A stretch of DNA of 64,000 nucleotides from Bacteroides intestinalis (lineage in GTDB: Bacteria; Bacteroidota; Bacteroidia; Bacteroidales; Bacteroidaceae): assembly GCF_003464595.1 (NCBI RefSeq), contig NZ_QRZF01000011.1:62001-126000 (forward strand), in the 5' to 3' direction. Both the position numbers and the translations under genes were made by a program. This document shows positions 26,385-35,234 of this stretch, in pieces; position 1 is the first letter of the stretch, and every line of letters starts with the position of its first letter. Under the pieces are notes generated by a model. The model was given only the letters and a program-made list of their open reading frames with translations, ran no database searches and was not told where the DNA came from.

Positions 26385-27431
26385 ATGTTTATGAAGACTG
26401 ACTACCCATCCGTGTTGCTAATTTATACCGGTGGAACCATCGGCATGATAGAGAACCCAGAGACAGGTGCGCTTGAAAATTTCAACTTCGATCATCTTCT
26501 CAAACATGTTCCCGAACTGAAACGTTTCAATTATCGCATCTCTTCCTATCAGTTTGATCCTCCTATTGACTCTTCTGACATGGAGCCTTCGCTTTGGGCA
26601 AAAATCGTAAAGATTATCAACTACAATTATGATTACTTCGACGGTTTTGTCATTCTTCATGGAACCGATACCATGTCTTATACGGCCTCTGCTCTCAGTT
26701 TCATGCTTGAGAATCTGGCTAAACCCGTTATTCTCACCGGCTCTCAGCTCCCTATCGGCACTCTGCGTACAGATGGAAAAGAAAATCTTATTACCTCTAT
26801 AGAAATAGCTGCGGCAAAGAATCCCGATGGTACCCCCATCGTTCCCGAAGTGTGTATATTTTTCGAGAATGAATTAATGCGCGGTAATCGCACCACAAAA
26901 ATCAATGCCGAAAACTTTAACGCATTCCGTTCATTCAACTATCCCTCACTGGCTCATGCAGGTATCCACATCAAGTACGATGCACATATCATCCGTCGTC
27001 CTGATCCGACACGTCCCATGAAGCCCCATTATCTGTTTGATACCAACGTAGTTATGCTTACCCTCTTTCCTGGCATTCAGGAGAGTATCATCAACTCAGT
27101 TCTTCACGTCCCCGGTCTGAAAGCAGTCGTACTCAAAACCTTCGGTTCCGGTAATGCCCCTCAGAAGGAATGGTTCATCCAGCAACTCAAAGATGCTACC
27201 GAGCGCGGTATCATTATTGTAAATATTACCCAATGCCAACGTGGCATCGTTGAAATGGGACGTTACGAGACCGGTCTGAAACTTCTCCAGGCAGGCGTTA
27301 TCAGTGGCTACGACAGCACCCCCGAATGCGCAGTCACCAAACTTATGTTCCTTCTCGGCCATGGTCTCAGCCAGGCAGAAATCCGTTACCGCATGAACTC
27401 CGACCTTGCGGGAGAAATCACCAAAGCATAA
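26385..27431 (+). CDS. ansA: Type I (cytoplasmic) L-asparaginase
   Basis: Hydrolyses asparagine to aspartate and ammonia. 348 residues, no signal peptide, consistent with the low-affinity cytoplasmic class. First catalytic threonine Thr15 in LLIYTGGTIGM, second triad Thr94-Asp95 in VILHGTDTMSYTASAL, and conserved VILTGSQLPIG, FFENELMRGNRTTK and VLKTFGSGNAP. Start ATG at 26385; an ATG two codons later (26391) is an alternative. Single gene with its own promoter. Confidence 0.95.
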   Translation: MFMKTDYPSVLLIYTGGTIGMIENPETGALENFNFDHLLKHVPELKRFNYRISSYQFDPPIDSSDMEPSLWAKIVKIINYNYDYFDGFVILHGTDTMSYTASALSFMLENLAKPVILTGSQLPIGTLRTDGKENLITSIEIAAAKNPDGTPIVPEVCIFFENELMRGNRTTKINAENFNAFRSFNYPSLAHAGIHIKYDAHIIRRPDPTRPMKPHYLFDTNVVMLTLFPGIQESIINSVLHVPGLKAVVLKTFGSGNAPQKEWFIQQLKDATERGIIIVNITQCQRGIVEMGRYETGLKLLQAGVISGYDSTPECAVTKLMFLLGHGLSQAEIRYRMNSDLAGEITKA

Positions 27432-27638
27432 GCCATAGCCAGACGGCCTTAAAGGCTAAAAAAATCAACTTTCCCCTTCTTTCCAAAATTCCGATAACTA
27501 TAAAACTATTAAAGTTAAAAGGAAAAATGAGCAATCAGCTGTTACATAGGCTGAAATGTTCACTAAACATATTTTAAGTAAAACGCGATCAAAGTTGTTA
27601 AAAGACATAATTTGCAACTAAAACTTGAATAATTTATT

Positions 27639-27646
27639 TATCTTTG
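27639..27646 (+). promoter_or_regulatory. -7 element of LruC gene 1
   Basis: TATCTTTG, 43 bp before ATG 27689. The 257-bp spacer after ansA is otherwise AT-rich with no gene. Confidence 0.6.
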
Positions 27647-27688
27647 AACCACAAAAGCTAACCAATATAACATTAAAATAAGAGAAGT

Positions 27689-30454
27689 ATGAAAATTTTA
27701 AAACGCTATTACGCAATTATTGCCCTCGTAGCCCCCTTATTATTAGCGGCTTGCGCGGATAATGATGTGTATAATCCCGACAAGGTACGCCCTGTCCCCC
27801 CCGTTGAGAATCCTTTGGGAGAGGACTTTGTAGCCCCAACTGGTTTCGACTGGTCAATGATTACTACTGTCAAGTTGAACATCGAAGTCAAAGATGAGTT
27901 CAACGGAATGTACAACTATTTGGCAGAAGTTTTCACTACTAATCCGCTGACCGATGCAACTGCAACTCCTATTGCTGCAGACTATGCAAAGGCTGGAAAA
28001 AATTATGTTGTAGAAATTAGCATCCCTAAATCCATAGAACGAGTTTATGTTCGTCAAACTGATCCGAAACAACGCAAGGAAGTTTATGAATTCGTTGTTC
28101 CGGGAAATGGAGAGACATTAAATTGTAAACTGTATTATTCAGGAGGTACCACTACGAGAGCTGGTACTGGTAGCACTTCGGCCGCTAATGCTGCTATTGC
28201 TGCAGGTTTTAAAGAGCTGGAAGACAACAATTACACAGTAGAAACCCCTGATATCCCGACAGCTCCGGACAAATCGGACGATCCTGTGAGCCAATACGAT
28301 AAAAATAAGTTCAATGATGGAGCAAGAATCGTTGTCCCAGCTGGAGAAGTAAGCAGTGTAATCTACCAGATGGCCAGCGGTAAAGGTACGATTTTTGTAA
28401 AAGGTACATGGAAAGTAACTAATATCTATTCTAACTTTGACATTTACGTATTAAACGGAGGTAAAATAGAAATTGCAACTCCAAGTAATAAGACGTTTAC
28501 AACTGTTTCTAAATTTGTTGTAGAAAAAGGCGGTACAGTTGAATGTACAAGTAATTTTGCTGCCAATTATGGTGATTGGTTCATTGGAGGAGACTTTATT
28601 GCAAATGGAGACGTAACATTTGGAGCATCAACTTCATCAGTGACTATCGCCTCCGGTGTAACTATGTCCATCAACAACGGTACACTCAAACCATGTAGTA
28701 AGGTTTATAAGAATTTTGGTACGATTACGGCTGCCACTATTACTGCAAATATGGGTTCATATCCGGAGATTTACAATGCCGGTACAATCGAGGTTGCCGG
28801 AGTCATGGACCTTGTTAAAATGAACTTCATTAATAAAGGTGAACTTACAGTTGGACAATGGTTCAAGGTAGATGGCAGCAAAGTTCTGAACAAAGGTCAG
28901 ATTTCATCTCAAAATCTGGAATTTACTATTAGTAGCTTTAGTAATCATGGAGCAATTTTAGTAGATGAACAAACAGGTGTTATAAAGACTAATAACACAT
29001 CAAGTGGTAGTTTCATAGTCAATCATGACAAAGGAATTATTAAGGGATATCACCTGAGTGGAGGAGTTTCTGTCTATAATGATAGTTATGGCGAATTCAC
29101 AATTTTCGAAAATTCTTCAGTTGATATACTATACAATAGCTGCGCACTGATAGTGAAAGAAAAATTCAATTGGGGAAATGTGACGCTCGATAATGGTTCC
29201 ATCACCGGAGAAAGACCTGAAAATCTGAATACATCCGAAAGCAATGCTGACCAGTGGAAACCGGTTCCAGTAGTTATGAGTAATGATAGCCCGATACAAT
29301 ACATCCTGAAGAACGGTTCAGTAATCAAAGCTACTTTGCTACATATCAATAGGACTCCAAGCAATTTCAGGGGAGAAGGAAGCAATCCTTCTTTGTTGCA
29401 GGTTGGAGGAGTGCGTATATCTCAAGGAGGCGACACTAATTTAAAGGATCTGGTTATAGAAATGCCTGAAAACGCATTTACCTATGATCCTCCTTATAAT
29501 GGCATAAATAATGCCAAATGGCTTACAAGCGGATGTTCAACTACCGGATGGGGAGGATCAAAGAATACATTCTCTACTTGTGGTGGCTATTACTATTCTG
29601 GTAACGAAGGTGATCCCGACCCGGAAGATCCCGAAAAACCGGATGTAGAGGATAAAACCATTTATACTTACGCCTTTGAAGATCAATGGCCTGCTTATGG
29701 TGACTTCGACATGAATGACATTGTTGTCACTATCAATAAGATGACCATTACCGATAGCAAGAAGTTAACCATTCAAGGAAACATACGTGCTGTTGGTTCC
29801 AGCCGTAAGACTGGTGTAGGAATCCAGTTCCTGAATGTAAGTAGCAGTGGAGCAACTTTAAGTGGAAAGGTACAAAGCGGAACTCCGGTTTTTGAAAGTG
29901 GACAAAGCAATCCAGTTGTAATCCTCAGTACTAATGCACATAAGTATTGTAATCCTTCTATTGCGGATGATGACTTTACGTTCTATTGCACGGATCTAAC
30001 TGCCGGAAATACATACAATTCCGGAGATGGAGCTGCGTTCGAAATAGCAATGACATTATCTACAGACGAAGAAGCAAAGAAAGCTATGAATGTCAAGAAC
30101 CTGGATGTATTCATTATCAGTAAAGAAGCCCAAGGGAATGTAGGACGTACGGAGATACATATGGCTAACTATGCTCCTACCAATTTAGCTACCACAGCTT
30201 TATTTGGAATGGGTAATGACGCTTCTGCACACAATAGTATGCTTAATGTCGGCCAAAAAGGCTACTATATTAGTACTGAGGGTTTGGCAGGGGGTATTTG
30301 TATTCCTGGTACAGAAGTGTGGAAATGGCCAAAAGAATATAAGATAATCACAGCTGTTTATCCCGGATTCAAAAACTGGGTAATCAATGGTGGACAAGCG
30401 GAAGATTTAGGTTGGATCTCTAACCACACCAGCGATATCTTTGTAAAACCTTGA
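27689..30454 (+). CDS. LruC-domain lipoprotein, paralogue 1
   Basis: 921 residues. SpII signal with lipobox LLLAACA (Cys22), and acidic ADNDVYNP after it, which suggests surface export in Bacteroides. N-terminal domain (~45-150) conserved with the next gene. The middle (~200-620) is Asn/Gly-rich with repeating strands such as NKGQISSQNLEF and FINKGELTVG, most likely a right-handed beta-solenoid. C-terminal LruC domain begins at IYTYAFEDQWPAYGDFDMND (~645) and contains DMNDIVV, a probable Ca/metal-binding loop. Ends in a 12-bp terminator hairpin. Cargo or ligand unknown; a surface adhesin or glycan-associated role is a guess. Confidence 0.85.
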   Translation: MKILKRYYAIIALVAPLLLAACADNDVYNPDKVRPVPPVENPLGEDFVAPTGFDWSMITTVKLNIEVKDEFNGMYNYLAEVFTTNPLTDATATPIAADYAKAGKNYVVEISIPKSIERVYVRQTDPKQRKEVYEFVVPGNGETLNCKLYYSGGTTTRAGTGSTSAANAAIAAGFKELEDNNYTVETPDIPTAPDKSDDPVSQYDKNKFNDGARIVVPAGEVSSVIYQMASGKGTIFVKGTWKVTNIYSNFDIYVLNGGKIEIATPSNKTFTTVSKFVVEKGGTVECTSNFAANYGDWFIGGDFIANGDVTFGASTSSVTIASGVTMSINNGTLKPCSKVYKNFGTITAATITANMGSYPEIYNAGTIEVAGVMDLVKMNFINKGELTVGQWFKVDGSKVLNKGQISSQNLEFTISSFSNHGAILVDEQTGVIKTNNTSSGSFIVNHDKGIIKGYHLSGGVSVYNDSYGEFTIFENSSVDILYNSCALIVKEKFNWGNVTLDNGSITGERPENLNTSESNADQWKPVPVVMSNDSPIQYILKNGSVIKATLLHINRTPSNFRGEGSNPSLLQVGGVRISQGGDTNLKDLVIEMPENAFTYDPPYNGINNAKWLTSGCSTTGWGGSKNTFSTCGGYYYSGNEGDPDPEDPEKPDVEDKTIYTYAFEDQWPAYGDFDMNDIVVTINKMTITDSKKLTIQGNIRAVGSSRKTGVGIQFLNVSSSGATLSGKVQSGTPVFESGQSNPVVILSTNAHKYCNPSIADDDFTFYCTDLTAGNTYNSGDGAAFEIAMTLSTDEEAKKAMNVKNLDVFIISKEAQGNVGRTEIHMANYAPTNLATTALFGMGNDASAHNSMLNVGQKGYYISTEGLAGGICIPGTEVWKWPKEYKIITAVYPGFKNWVINGGQAEDLGWISNHTSDIFVKP

Positions 30455-30483
30455 TAAGTGAACATCAAAACAATTTTTATCTT

Positions 30484-30513
30484 AAAGCCGGAAGTGTACT
30501 TCCGGCTTTTTTT
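30484..30513 (+). terminator. Rho-independent terminator after LruC gene 1
   Basis: AAAGCCGGAAGT (30484-30495), loop GT, ACTTCCGGCTTT (30498-30509), then T-run. Perfect 12-bp stem. Confidence 0.9.
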
Positions 30514-30586
30514 ATCACAATCACCAGAAAAACAACATTCCTTTCACAAAAAAGGCTAAAAAGCCATAAAAGTTAAATATTCTATT

Positions 30587-30594
30587 TATATTTG
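30587..30594 (+). promoter_or_regulatory. -7 element of LruC gene 2
   Basis: TATATTTG, 46 bp before ATG 30641; together with the upstream terminator it makes the second LruC gene a separate transcription unit. Confidence 0.6.
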
Positions 30595-30640
30595 TTGCGT
30601 AAAAAAGCCAACCGATATTACACGATTAAAAATTATAGTT

Positions 30641-33232
30641 ATGAGAATAAGAAAACACGATTGCTTAATTATCACCCTTGTAGCCCCCCTATTTTTAGCA
30701 GCTTGCGCGGATAAAGATGTGTACAACCCGGACAAGGTTCGCCCCGTAGCCCCTGTTGAGAACCCCTTAGGAGAAGACTTTGTAGCCCCCGACGGCTTTG
30801 ACTGGTCAATGATTACCACTGTCAAATTGAATGTTGAAGTCAAAGATGAATTCAACGGACAGTACAATTATCTGATAGAAGTATTTACTTCCAATCCATT
30901 GTCAGACAAAACAGCAACGCCACTTGCTGCTGGATATGCCAAAAGTGGAAACAGTTATATAACAGAGATCAGTATACCTAAAAACTGCAAACAAGTCTTT
31001 GTACGCCAAACTGACCCTAACCAACGGAAAGAAATCTATCAATACACTATACCAGAAAATGGAGGTACACTAAATTGTAAGTTATATTATGCTACAACGA
31101 CTACACGTACCGAAACATCCGAGAGTACTTCTGCCTATGAAGCAGCAAAACAAGCCGGAATAATAGAGCCTGAAGTACCTGACTATAAAGATAATATTGA
31201 CGTACCATCAAAATCTGATCAACCAACAAATGATTGGGGGTCCGGCATGACATTCGATAATGGAGCCAAATACATCATCACAGAAAATTACACAGAAATA
31301 TCTCCATTTACTAAAGATATTCAAGTAAATGGTAGAATGAGTATCTATGTGAAAGGTACATGGAAAATCAGTACCACTTACTATGCTTTTGATATATATG
31401 TATTAGATGGTGGAAAAATCATCAGTGACAATGGACTTACATTCGATAACAAACCCAATCTGACAATAGCCCCCAAAGGACTTTTAAATATAAAAGGAAC
31501 ATTTAGCTTCCAGTGTAGCAAGATTGTAAATTTTGGTACTATTAAAGCTGCATCACTCATTAATCCGGGAAGTGCAGGAGAGTTCTACAACAACGGAGTT
31601 ATTGAGACCACCAATCAGATAGCCCTCAATAAGACAACCTTTTTTAATTGTAATAAACTCGAAACGCCCCAATTAAACCTAGTTGACGCAGCCTTTGTGA
31701 ACAAAGCAGATCTAAATGTAAAAGGGAATATCTCCATGAACGGAGGAACTCTGTTTAATAGTGCCAATATTTCTTTCAACAATGAGCCAAGTGGCCAAAT
31801 CTGGACAAACAATGGCACAGGAACAAGAATTATTAATCATGATAAAGCTCAAATCAAAGGCTATGCCGTAAATACCGGACTTGCTTTATACAATGACGGC
31901 ACTATTGAAGTTTTCAATTTCAACAGTGGAGGTTCTGGAGATCTTATATACAATGCTTGCATGATGATTATTAAAAATAATTTTTCTTTCAGAGATGTAA
32001 CATTGAATCATGGTTCCATAACTGCAGGACTAGAGAATGAAGCATGGATGCCGACTCCTACTATATCTAATGAAAATGATGCTAAATTTAATTTACTAAA
32101 TGGCTCTATCATTAAAGCTAGGACGTTAACTATAAAGAGCGGAAACAACCGCTTTATCGGAGGAAACACAGGTACAAAGACTAATAAGTCTATGATAAAG
32201 GCCCAACTTATCAAATATAATTGGACAACCCATCTGGAAGGGAATTTAGTCGTAGAAGGCACTCCAGACTACTCTCAAGCAAACAATAATGCAGACTGTC
32301 TTAAATCAGATCAAGGCATCATCCAAACAGGTTTTGATGAATCTAAATACGAAATTGAAACCTGCGGTGGCATCATCAACGAAGGTAATTCCGGTGATCC
32401 CGATCCCGTAGATCCTCCCAAACCGGATACAGGCGACAACACCATCTATACTTATGCTTTTGAGGATCAATGGCCCGCTTACGGTGACTTTGACATGAAC
32501 GACATCGTTATTACTATTGACAAGATGAATATAACTGATGGCAAGAAGTTAACCATTCAAGGAAATGTACGTGCCGTAGGTTCCAGCCGTAAGACTGGTG
32601 TAGGAATTCAATTCTTGGATGTAAGCAGTAGTGGAGTAACCTTAAGTGGAAAAGTACAAAATGGATCTCCTGCCTTTGAAAGCGGACAAGATCACCCGGT
32701 TGTAATTCTCTGTACTAATGCACATAAGTATTGCAATCCTTCTATTGCAGATGATAACTTTACGTTCTATTGCACGGATCCAACTGCTGGAAGTACATAC
32801 AATGGAAATGGAGCTGCGTTTGAAATCGCGATGACATTCTCTACAACTGAAGAAGCTATGGAAGCCATAAAGATCAAAAATATAGATGTATTCATTATAA
32901 GTAAAGAAAGCCAGGAAAATACAGGGCGTACAGAAATACACTTGCCCAATTATGCTCCTACCCAATTAGCCACTACTACTTTATTTGGAATGAGTAACGA
33001 TGCTTCTGCACGCAATAACATGCTTAATGTTAACCAGAAAGGGTACTATATCAGTACTGAAGGTTTAGCATGGGGCATTTGTATACCGAGTACAGACGTA
33101 TGGAAATACCCCAAAGAACGGAAAATGATTACAGATGTCTACCCTGATTTCAAAGGTTGGGTCACAAGCGGTGGAGCTAACAATACAGATTGGATATCCA
33201 ATCATAATAATGACATTTTTATAAAACCCTAA
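30641..33232 (+). CDS. LruC-domain lipoprotein, paralogue 2
   Basis: 863 residues, tandem paralogue of the gene at 27689. Lipobox FLAACA (Cys22). The first ~140 residues and the last ~220 (from IYTYAFEDQWPAYGDFDMND at ~602) are nearly identical to paralogue 1, whereas the beta-solenoid-like centre (~190-580) has diverged strongly and is ~60 residues shorter. Same Asn/Gly strand pattern (FNNEPSGQIWTNNGTG, SISMNGGTLFNS-like turns). Has its own promoter (30587) and terminator (33257), so the pair can be expressed independently. Confidence 0.85.
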   Translation: MRIRKHDCLIITLVAPLFLAACADKDVYNPDKVRPVAPVENPLGEDFVAPDGFDWSMITTVKLNVEVKDEFNGQYNYLIEVFTSNPLSDKTATPLAAGYAKSGNSYITEISIPKNCKQVFVRQTDPNQRKEIYQYTIPENGGTLNCKLYYATTTTRTETSESTSAYEAAKQAGIIEPEVPDYKDNIDVPSKSDQPTNDWGSGMTFDNGAKYIITENYTEISPFTKDIQVNGRMSIYVKGTWKISTTYYAFDIYVLDGGKIISDNGLTFDNKPNLTIAPKGLLNIKGTFSFQCSKIVNFGTIKAASLINPGSAGEFYNNGVIETTNQIALNKTTFFNCNKLETPQLNLVDAAFVNKADLNVKGNISMNGGTLFNSANISFNNEPSGQIWTNNGTGTRIINHDKAQIKGYAVNTGLALYNDGTIEVFNFNSGGSGDLIYNACMMIIKNNFSFRDVTLNHGSITAGLENEAWMPTPTISNENDAKFNLLNGSIIKARTLTIKSGNNRFIGGNTGTKTNKSMIKAQLIKYNWTTHLEGNLVVEGTPDYSQANNNADCLKSDQGIIQTGFDESKYEIETCGGIINEGNSGDPDPVDPPKPDTGDNTIYTYAFEDQWPAYGDFDMNDIVITIDKMNITDGKKLTIQGNVRAVGSSRKTGVGIQFLDVSSSGVTLSGKVQNGSPAFESGQDHPVVILCTNAHKYCNPSIADDNFTFYCTDPTAGSTYNGNGAAFEIAMTFSTTEEAMEAIKIKNIDVFIISKESQENTGRTEIHLPNYAPTQLATTTLFGMSNDASARNNMLNVNQKGYYISTEGLAWGICIPSTDVWKYPKERKMITDVYPDFKGWVTSGGANNTDWISNHNNDIFIKP

Positions 33233-33256
33233 TCACCGATATGAAGCAAATTTCAT

Positions 33257-33285
33257 AAAAAAGTCAGAAAACATCTGACTTTTTT
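33257..33285 (+). terminator. Rho-independent terminator after LruC gene 2
   Basis: AAAAAAGTCAG, short loop, CTGACTTTTTT. Bidirectional-looking because of the A-run before and T-run after. Confidence 0.8.
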
Positions 33286-33472
33286 ATGTCTCGCTTTACA
33301 GAACTGATCAATTACACTCTTTTCCTCCTTATCAAGAGCCTAAAAAGCGGAAAAACATTATTTGATGATTCTAAAGAGAAAGTTGTTTCATCTGACCGAG
33401 GAATATCTATTAAAAAGAGTTAATTATATGATTTTTCTCTCCCTATACAAATACAATTAGCGCAAATAAGCG

Positions 33473-33480
33473 TATTTTTG
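33473..33480 (+). promoter_or_regulatory. -7 element of the exopolysaccharide operon
   Basis: TATTTTTG lies 153 bp before the response regulator ATG. The 400-bp spacer contains the LruC terminator, AT-rich sequence, this promoter and a leader hairpin; no gene and no pair of inverted repeats flanking the promoter was seen. Confidence 0.5.
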
Positions 33481-33526
33481 CTTATTATCAAACGAAACAA
33501 ATGTATTGACGAAAAAAGAATAAGAT

Positions 33527-33575
33527 AAAACTGCCTTCATCGCTTGTAAAGCCCATAAAGAAAGCAGTTTTTTTT
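33527..33575 (+). terminator. Terminator-like hairpin in the exopolysaccharide operon leader
   Basis: AAAACTGC (33527-33534) pairs with GCAGTTTT (33564-33571), continuing into a run of T, between the promoter and the first gene. The loop is long (about 29 nt), with a weak CTTC/GAAA-type extension. It could attenuate the long operon or simply end a short leader RNA. Confidence 0.5.
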
Positions 33576-33632
33576 ATGAACAAAAAACTTATAATATACA
33601 AAGCAGGTAACAGAATAATATAAATAGCAATA

Positions 33633-33992
33633 ATGAAACAGATATTATTAGTAGATGATAAAGCCTCTATAGGCAAAGTGCTCTCTATGTACTTGGGAAA
33701 AGAGTATGATTTTGTATACTGCGAAGATCCCTTGAAGGCAATTGAGTGGCTACATGAAGGTAATGAACCCGACTTGATCATATCAGACATACGTATGCCG
33801 AAAATGAGCGGTTCAGAGTTTCTTAAATACCTCAAGGACAATGAGCTCTTCAAACATATCCCCGTTATGATGCTTTCAAGTGAAGAAAGTACTACTGAGC
33901 GTATCCGTTTGCTTGAAGAAGGTGCAGTAGACTACATCCTAAAACCTTTCAATCCCATGGAATTGAAAGTACGTCTCAAAAAGTTCATCTGA
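33633..33992 (+). CDS. Single-domain response regulator (CheY-like)
   Basis: 119 residues, receiver domain only. Acidic pocket Asp8-Asp9 (LLVDDK), phosphoacceptor Asp52 in LIISDIRMPKMSG, Ser82 switch in MMLSSEES, and Lys104 in YILKPF. No DNA-binding output domain, so it must act through a protein partner or phosphotransfer. It is the first gene of the exopolysaccharide operon, 26 bp before a sugar transferase whose N-terminus resembles a degenerate receiver. No histidine kinase is present in the window. Confidence 0.92.
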   Translation: MKQILLVDDKASIGKVLSMYLGKEYDFVYCEDPLKAIEWLHEGNEPDLIISDIRMPKMSGSEFLKYLKDNELFKHIPVMMLSSEESTTERIRLLEEGAVDYILKPFNPMELKVRLKKFI

Positions 33993-34018
33993 ATCAACAA
34001 CAAATACACATAGAGGGC

Positions 34019-35191
34019 ATGTTATACTATATCTATATAGGGAATAATCGGATTATTATCGATCATCTGAGCAAAGTCACAGGAGGTATGTTCGTTGCCG
34101 TCTCTTCTCCCCAGAAAGCGGCTAAAGTAATCGATGGCATCCGAGACAGGTATAACATATCCATTCTTTACGAACAAACAGGGACGCGCGAGGCAGACTG
34201 TATTGAGATATCCTATTTGCGTAAGCGTTATCCCCGGGTTTACATCACTCTAGTAACCGAAGAGATGAAATCCGAAAACCGGAAAGCTTATCTGCAAGCC
34301 GGAGTAAACAACACCCTTCCACCGCATGCCGAAGAAGATAGTATTCAACATATGAATACATACCTCAGAGCCCGCAAAGAGAGTAAGTTGAAAGAATTTA
34401 GCGAAACGCACCGTAAAGTACTGAACACTTTCCATCTACCTTTATGGAAACGTACGTTTGATGTACTTTTTGCAAGTGCAGCCGTCATCATTCTTTCTCC
34501 TGTATTGATAGGAACTGCCATTGCAATCCGTATAGAAAGTAAAGGAAAGATTATTTATAAATCGCAACGTGTAGGTTCTAATTATCAGATTTTCGACTTT
34601 CTGAAATTCCGTTCCATGTACACTAATGCGGATAAGCGGTTGAAGGAATTAAATGCCCTCAATCAATATCAAATAGAAGAGGTTGAAAGTTCTGACGAAG
34701 CCCCTGAGATTCGCTTCGACGACCTTTCTGGAACACCGGATGAAGAAGAAAGTTTGTTGATTTCGGATGATTTTGTGATTTCCGAAGAAGATTTCGCGAA
34801 AAAGAAAGAAAAGGCTCTGAACAATACGTTCATCAAACTGGAAAATGACCCACGTGTAACGCGTATAGGACGTATCATCCGTAAATACAGCATTGATGAA
34901 TTGCCACAGTTATTCAATGTATTGAAAGGCGATATGAGTATTGTTGGAAATCGGCCACTTCCACTCTATGAAGCGGAATTGTTGACCAGTGATGCCTATA
35001 TAGATCGCTTTATGGCTCCAGCAGGTTTAACAGGGTTGTGGCAGGTTGAAAAACGGGGTGGAACCGGCAAAATGTCTGCTGAAGAGAGAAAACAGCTGGA
35101 TATTAAATATGCAAGAGATTTTTCGTTTTGGCTGGATATGAAGATCTTATTCAGAACTCTAACTGCATTTGTCCAAAAAGAAAATGTATAA
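34019..35191 (+). CDS. Initiating sugar transferase with N-terminal pseudo-receiver
   Basis: 390 residues. Residues ~1-120 have the alternating pattern of a receiver domain, but the phosphoacceptor position reads SILYEQTGT, with no Asp, so it is probably non-phosphorylatable. Residues 143-390 are a bacterial sugar transferase (WcaJ/PglC type), which loads the first sugar phosphate onto undecaprenyl phosphate: WKRTFDVLFASAAVIILSP membrane hairpin, QRVGSNYQIFDFLKFRSMY, RKYSIDELPQLFNVLKGDMS, VGNRPLP and LTGLWQVEKRGG. An unusual acidic insert at ~220-260 (DEAPE, DEEESLL, SEED) splits the catalytic domain. The coupling to the upstream response regulator is inferred from adjacency. Confidence 0.88.
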   Translation: MLYYIYIGNNRIIIDHLSKVTGGMFVAVSSPQKAAKVIDGIRDRYNISILYEQTGTREADCIEISYLRKRYPRVYITLVTEEMKSENRKAYLQAGVNNTLPPHAEEDSIQHMNTYLRARKESKLKEFSETHRKVLNTFHLPLWKRTFDVLFASAAVIILSPVLIGTAIAIRIESKGKIIYKSQRVGSNYQIFDFLKFRSMYTNADKRLKELNALNQYQIEEVESSDEAPEIRFDDLSGTPDEEESLLISDDFVISEEDFAKKKEKALNNTFIKLENDPRVTRIGRIIRKYSIDELPQLFNVLKGDMSIVGNRPLPLYEAELLTSDAYIDRFMAPAGLTGLWQVEKRGGTGKMSAEERKQLDIKYARDFSFWLDMKILFRTLTAFVQKENV

Positions 35192-35234
35192 CTATAACAA
35201 TAGAATAAGAATTGTTAAATTGCAAATAAGAGAA

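Noticed and set aside
33233..33632. Invertible (phase-variable) promoter for the exopolysaccharide operon
   Set aside because: No inverted repeat pair flanks the promoter and no recombinase gene is nearby.
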